DNA of 64,000 nt from Marinobacter sp. es.042 (lineage in GTDB: Bacteria; Pseudomonadota; Gammaproteobacteria; Pseudomonadales; Oleiphilaceae): assembly GCF_900188315.1 (NCBI RefSeq), contig NZ_LT897781.1:3472001-3536000 (forward strand), read 5' to 3'. The position numbers and the translations under genes were made by a program. A model generated the notes under the pieces. The model had not been told where the DNA came from. It worked only from the letters and a program-made list of their open reading frames with translations, and searched no databases. The first letter of the stretch is position 1. Every line of letters starts with the position of its first letter. This document shows positions 60,545 through 64,000 of the stretch, piece after piece.

Positions 60545-63271
60545 ATGTCTGAATCGGTGGTCTTGAAAAACCGCGAGTGCGAGCAGCGGGAGCCAGAGTG
60601 GCATGTGCTTCAGCCCGCGGAAGCAAGGCAGGAGCTCAAAGCAAAGGAGCCCCTGTCTGATGATGAGATCGGCCAACGCCTGGCTCGCCATGGCCCAAAT
60701 GCTTTGCCGGAGGCTCGTGCAAAGGGGCCGTGGGCGAGACTGGGACGGCAACTCAAGAATTTCCTGATTTACGTACTGGCAGGGGCCGCCGTAATCACGG
60801 CGAGCCTGGGTCACTGGGTGGATGCTGGCGTCATTCTCGCTGTTGTTGTTATCCAGACGCTGGTGGGCTTCGTTCAGGAGGGCAAGGCCGAGCAGGCCCT
60901 GTCGGCCATTCGCCACATGCTTGCGCCCAAAGCACGGGTCATGCGTTCTGATGGCCAGCATCAGATAGATGCTGCCAATCTGGTTCCGGGCGATACGGTA
61001 CTGTTGGAGCCCGGAGACCGGGTGCCCGCCGATCTGCGTTTGGAAAAGTCCCACAACCTGAAAATCGATGAGGCCATTCTCACGGGTGAGTCCGAGGCTG
61101 TTGATAAATCAACAGGGTCGGTGGCTCCAGATGCTCCGTTGGGGGACCAGTCCGGGATGGCCTTCTCCGGCACCATGGTTGCGACCGGGACCGGCCGTGG
61201 CGTTGTGGTTCGAACCGGCGCGCGCACTGAGATCGGTCGCATTTCCGGACTCCTCGCCCAGACCACAACTCTGAAAACCCCCCTATTGGAGCAAATGGAC
61301 AGGTTCGCCCGAATCCTTTCCATCATCGTGATTGCCGCTGGCATTGCGATTTTTGTTGGCGGAGCTGCATTCAGCGGTCTGCCATTCCGGGAACTGTTTA
61401 TGGCAGTGGTTGGCCTCACCGTTGCCGCGATACCCGAGGGCTTACCAGCAATTCTCACCATTACCCTGGCCATCGGTGTGCGCCAGATGGCCCGTCGCCA
61501 GGCCGTGGTCCGTCGAATGCCGGTTATCGAAACCCTGGGGGCGGTTTCAGTCATTTGTTCGGATAAAACCGGAACCCTCACCCGGAACGAAATGATGGTA
61601 ACCCGGCTGGTGTTGGCTGGAGTCAGGCTGGAGGTGACCGGTGAAGGCTATGATTTTGATGGAGCCGTGAACGGAGAACAGGGTCATTCGTCAGACTCTG
61701 CCTTGCTGGGCGAACTTGCCCGTGCAGCGGCCTTATGTAACGACGCCCATGTTCACCATGATTCCGGGAGGGTCAGAATCCATGGCGATCCCATGGAGGC
61801 CGCGCTTTCAGTGTTCGCCCGCAAAGCCCGGTTTGATGTTGAGAACAGTGCCGCCGACTGGCCTCGGAAAGATGAAATTCCTTTTGATACCGAAAATCGT
61901 TTCATGGCCACGCTGAACCATGATCACCACGGGCACAGCGTGATCTACCTGAAGGGCGCACCAGAACGGATTCTGGATATGTGTTCCAGCGAGGTTGCCG
62001 AATCCGGAGATGCCGGGGAGCTGCGCCGGGATTTCTGGGAACAGGTCATTAGAGAAATGGCATCGGATGGTCTCAGAGTGCTGGCACTGGCCAGGAAGCC
62101 TGCAGAACGGGGTATCGGCGAACTGGCCACTGAGGATCTTGAGCAGGGGGCAGAGCTGCTCGGCCTGGTCGGGCTTTTGGATCCGCCCCGGCAGGAGGCT
62201 GTTCGGGCGATTGCCGAGTGTCACGATGCCGGGATCCGGGTCAAGATGATTACCGGTGATCACGGGATAACAGCGGGCGCTATTGCCCGTAAGCTGGGGC
62301 TGAAAAATCCCGAGCGGGTGCTGACCGGCAAGGAGCTGGATCATCTGGATGATAGCCAGCTTCGCGATCTTGTTGGCGAGGTGGATGTCTTTGCCCGGAC
62401 CAGCCCGGAACACAAGTTGAGACTGGTCACCGCTCTTCAGGACCTGCATGGCGTCGTAGCCATGACCGGGGATGGGGTGAATGATGCGCCAGCACTCAAG
62501 CGGGCGGATGTCGGGATTGCCATGGGGGTGAAGGGCTCGGAAGCGGCCCGCGAGGCGTCTTCCGTGGTGTTGCTGGATGACAACTTTGCCAGTATTGCTG
62601 CGGCCGTGCGTGAGGGCCGAACGGTTTATACCAACCTCAAAAAAGGCATCGCCTTTATGCTGCCCATAAATGGTGGCGAATCCATCAGTCTGATCACGGC
62701 CTTGCTGTTGGGGCTGACGTTGCCCATTTCGGCCTTGCAGATTCTCTGGGTCAACATGGTGAGTTCGGTGGTTCTGGCGATGACGCTGGCGTTTGAACCC
62801 GCCGAGCCAGACGTGATGAAACGCATGCCCAGGGCCCGTGACGAGTCGCTTTTGAAGGGGTTTGTGGTCTGGCGTGTGGTATTTGTGTCCTTGCTGTTCC
62901 TGGCGGGAATCTTCGGGGCCTGGTACTGGGCCATCCACCACTACGGGGATGAGAATACGGCCAGAACGCTGGCGGTCAATACGCTGGTCGCCATGGAGAT
63001 GTTCTATCTGTTTGCCGTGCGTTATCTGGATTCGGCATCAATTACCCTGCGTGGGGTGCTGGGCACACCAATCGTGCTTCTGGCGGTTGCAGTCGTGATT
63101 GCGTTGCAGCTGCTGTTTACCTATATGCCGTGGTTTAACGACACTTTTGGTACAAAGGCGCTGAGTCTTGAAATGCTGGGGTTCGCCACTCTAGCCGGGG
63201 CGGCTGTTCTGGTGATTCTGGAAATAGAAACGGCGTTGAGAAAGCGCCTGCTCAGGGCAGACCCCGGGTAA
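60545..63271 (+). CDS. P-type cation-transporting ATPase (P2A-like)
   Basis: A 908-residue P2 ATPase with an N-terminal cation_ATPase_N domain (LSDDEIGQRLARHGPNALPE), actuator TGES (ILTGESEAV), phosphorylation DKTGTLT (about residue 340), KGAPE nucleotide-binding and GDGVNDAPALKRADVGIAMG hinge. Membrane helix 4 carries IPEGLP and helix 5 NGGES, as in Ca2+ pumps. Helix 6 reads WVNMVSSVVLAM, where calcium pumps have an Asp. Substrate may thus be Ca2+, Na+ or another cation. Its 3' end overlaps the convergent gene by 20 bases. Confidence 0.88.
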   Translation: MSESVVLKNRECEQREPEWHVLQPAEARQELKAKEPLSDDEIGQRLARHGPNALPEARAKGPWARLGRQLKNFLIYVLAGAAVITASLGHWVDAGVILAVVVIQTLVGFVQEGKAEQALSAIRHMLAPKARVMRSDGQHQIDAANLVPGDTVLLEPGDRVPADLRLEKSHNLKIDEAILTGESEAVDKSTGSVAPDAPLGDQSGMAFSGTMVATGTGRGVVVRTGARTEIGRISGLLAQTTTLKTPLLEQMDRFARILSIIVIAAGIAIFVGGAAFSGLPFRELFMAVVGLTVAAIPEGLPAILTITLAIGVRQMARRQAVVRRMPVIETLGAVSVICSDKTGTLTRNEMMVTRLVLAGVRLEVTGEGYDFDGAVNGEQGHSSDSALLGELARAAALCNDAHVHHDSGRVRIHGDPMEAALSVFARKARFDVENSAADWPRKDEIPFDTENRFMATLNHDHHGHSVIYLKGAPERILDMCSSEVAESGDAGELRRDFWEQVIREMASDGLRVLALARKPAERGIGELATEDLEQGAELLGLVGLLDPPRQEAVRAIAECHDAGIRVKMITGDHGITAGAIARKLGLKNPERVLTGKELDHLDDSQLRDLVGEVDVFARTSPEHKLRLVTALQDLHGVVAMTGDGVNDAPALKRADVGIAMGVKGSEAAREASSVVLLDDNFASIAAAVREGRTVYTNLKKGIAFMLPINGGESISLITALLLGLTLPISALQILWVNMVSSVVLAMTLAFEPAEPDVMKRMPRARDESLLKGFVVWRVVFVSLLFLAGIFGAWYWAIHHYGDENTARTLAVNTLVAMEMFYLFAVRYLDSASITLRGVLGTPIVLLAVAVVIALQLLFTYMPWFNDTFGTKALSLEMLGFATLAGAAVLVILEIETALRKRLLRADPG

Positions 63272-64000
63272 TCACCGCCGGATCGCCCCGGCCCTCTACC
63301 GCAGCCAATTCGGCACTGGAAAGCCACTCTCCCGGTGGCTTGTCCATAACGCTGGCACAGGCGGCCAGGGCATGGCCCCAGGAACAGCCGTTGGCGAATA
63401 GCATGCCGGCCTCATTCAATGTGCCGCCGCGGTTGATGTAGCCCAGAACCCGGGCCTGGGACGGCTCTGGGAACAGCGGATGGAGATGTCCCCGGAAGAC
63501 CTCCGGGCGCATGTGCGTGAGGGCAACCCGTCGGTGAATTCGATGGGGGAAGAGACGTTCCCTCTCAAATTCCGACAGGCATATCTGCGCCTCCATCGTA
63601 TCCCTGGGCTGGCGGAATCTGCCGGGTTCCTGAATGTAGACCAGCCGGAAGGGTGTGCCGGTCTCCCTGAGACGTTCACAGGCTCTCATCGCCTCGGATA
63701 ACTGGTAGGCGCCATTGGCCATGAGCAGCAAAGGCTCGCCAGCAGAGGTGTCTTCGTCCACCACCAGGGCACCATGTTTGGCCAACAGTTCTGCTTCCCG
63801 GGTGTCGAAGACACATGGGCGGTCCCGTTTCGGGATCACCATGCAGCTGATCTTGCCTCTTTCGCTGAACACCGATGGCAATGTTGCCAGCGTGCTGTTG
63901 TAGTCGGCCGGAAACAGCACCCGGGAGACGTCGTTCATCTCCGCAAGCATGCTTTCGCAGAAGGTGGTGTCCTGATGGGACTGCTCGTTCTTGCCATTTT
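63252..64000 (-). CDS. Transketolase/phosphoketolase-like protein, C-terminal part (start outside window)
   Basis: The frame is open to the window edge, so the 5' part is missing; about 248 residues are visible. The sequence NEQSHQDTTFCESMLAEM, then DVSRVLFPADYNST, resembles the phosphoketolase (XFP) and xylulose-5-phosphate 3-epimerase-like branch of thiamine enzymes, in the region that binds the thiamine pyrimidine and substrate phosphate. The C-terminal domain that follows (LGYINRGGTLNEAGMLFANGCSWGHAL) is consistent with it. It could be a pentose-phosphate epimerase-like or phosphoketolase-like protein; the missing N-terminal half would decide. It is convergent with the ATPase gene and overlaps it by 20 bases. 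Confidence 0.6.
   Translation of the reverse strand, partial: NGKNEQSHQDTTFCESMLAEMNDVSRVLFPADYNSTLATLPSVFSERGKISCMVIPKRDRPCVFDTREAELLAKHGALVVDEDTSAGEPLLLMANGAYQLSEAMRACERLRETGTPFRLVYIQEPGRFRQPRDTMEAQICLSEFERERLFPHRIHRRVALTHMRPEVFRGHLHPLFPEPSQARVLGYINRGGTLNEAGMLFANGCSWGHALAACASVMDKPPGEWLSSAELAAVEGRGDPAVITRGLP

Overview
The window looks like chromosomal DNA of a marine gammaproteobacterium close to Marinobacter. This rests on gene content and protein style (UvrD, RapA, FadE, PstSCAB-PhoU, a YdbK/NifJ-type pyruvate oxidoreductase, an ArsJ arsenic cluster) and on a GC-rich background interrupted by one AT-rich patch. No tRNA, rRNA, CRISPR array or complete insertion sequence was seen.

Layout. 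1-924: 3' part of thiI. 925-14684: a polymorphic-toxin locus. A 3,787-residue secreted Rhs/YD-repeat protein sits behind a near-perfect CRP-type site. It is followed by a probable immunity gene, a displaced and decayed copy of the Rhs 3' end, an amber-interrupted small gene and a small membrane-protein gene. 14685-20838: acetylpolyamine amidohydrolase, succinate-semialdehyde dehydrogenase, uvrD (LexA-type box) and uppP. 20968-25140: an arsenic island with ACR3 divergent from an ArsC-ArsR fusion, a GAPDH and ArsJ. 25148-29567: outer-membrane barrel protein, FetAB-type exporter, MFS carrier and a DUF3524 glycosyltransferase. 29678-34673: pyruvate:flavodoxin oxidoreductase, a dihydroorotate-dehydrogenase-like partner and a YciA-type thioesterase. 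34776-40359: Pho box and pstS-pstC-pstA-pstB-phoU. 40697-47777: hinT, a Ubi hydroxylase, a YbaK-like deacylase, MscS, mnmH, a methyltransferase, a CsrB/RsmZ-like sRNA, a VanZ-like protein and cysZ. 47794-64000: rapA, fadE, crcB, a cold-shock gene, plsC, a dienelactone hydrolase, ald, a GST, a Yip1 protein, phoD, a P-type ATPase and the 3' end of a transketolase/phosphoketolase-like gene.

Two signals are not explained by ordinary gene content. First, the gap at 46111-46346 encodes on the minus strand what reads as a CsrB/RsmZ-class RNA. It has about 14 GGA motifs, most in hairpin loops, a strong intrinsic terminator, a -10 box, and an upstream palindrome (46513-46530) that matches the GacA box in 11 of 12 defined positions. 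Second, four gaps (17366-17465, 19821-20011, 40387-40480, 40576-40667) carry a structured repeat. The outer arms are perfect inverted repeats of 17-26 bp but unrelated in sequence between copies, while the interior is conserved and folds into two or more small hairpins. All four copies lie downstream of a gene's stop codon in the same orientation relative to that gene.

Physiology suggested: phosphate scavenging under PhoB (pst, probably phoD), arsenate detoxification by both arsenite export and arseno-phosphoglycerate export, fatty-acid oxidation (fadE), and contact-dependent or secreted toxin competition through the Rhs locus.
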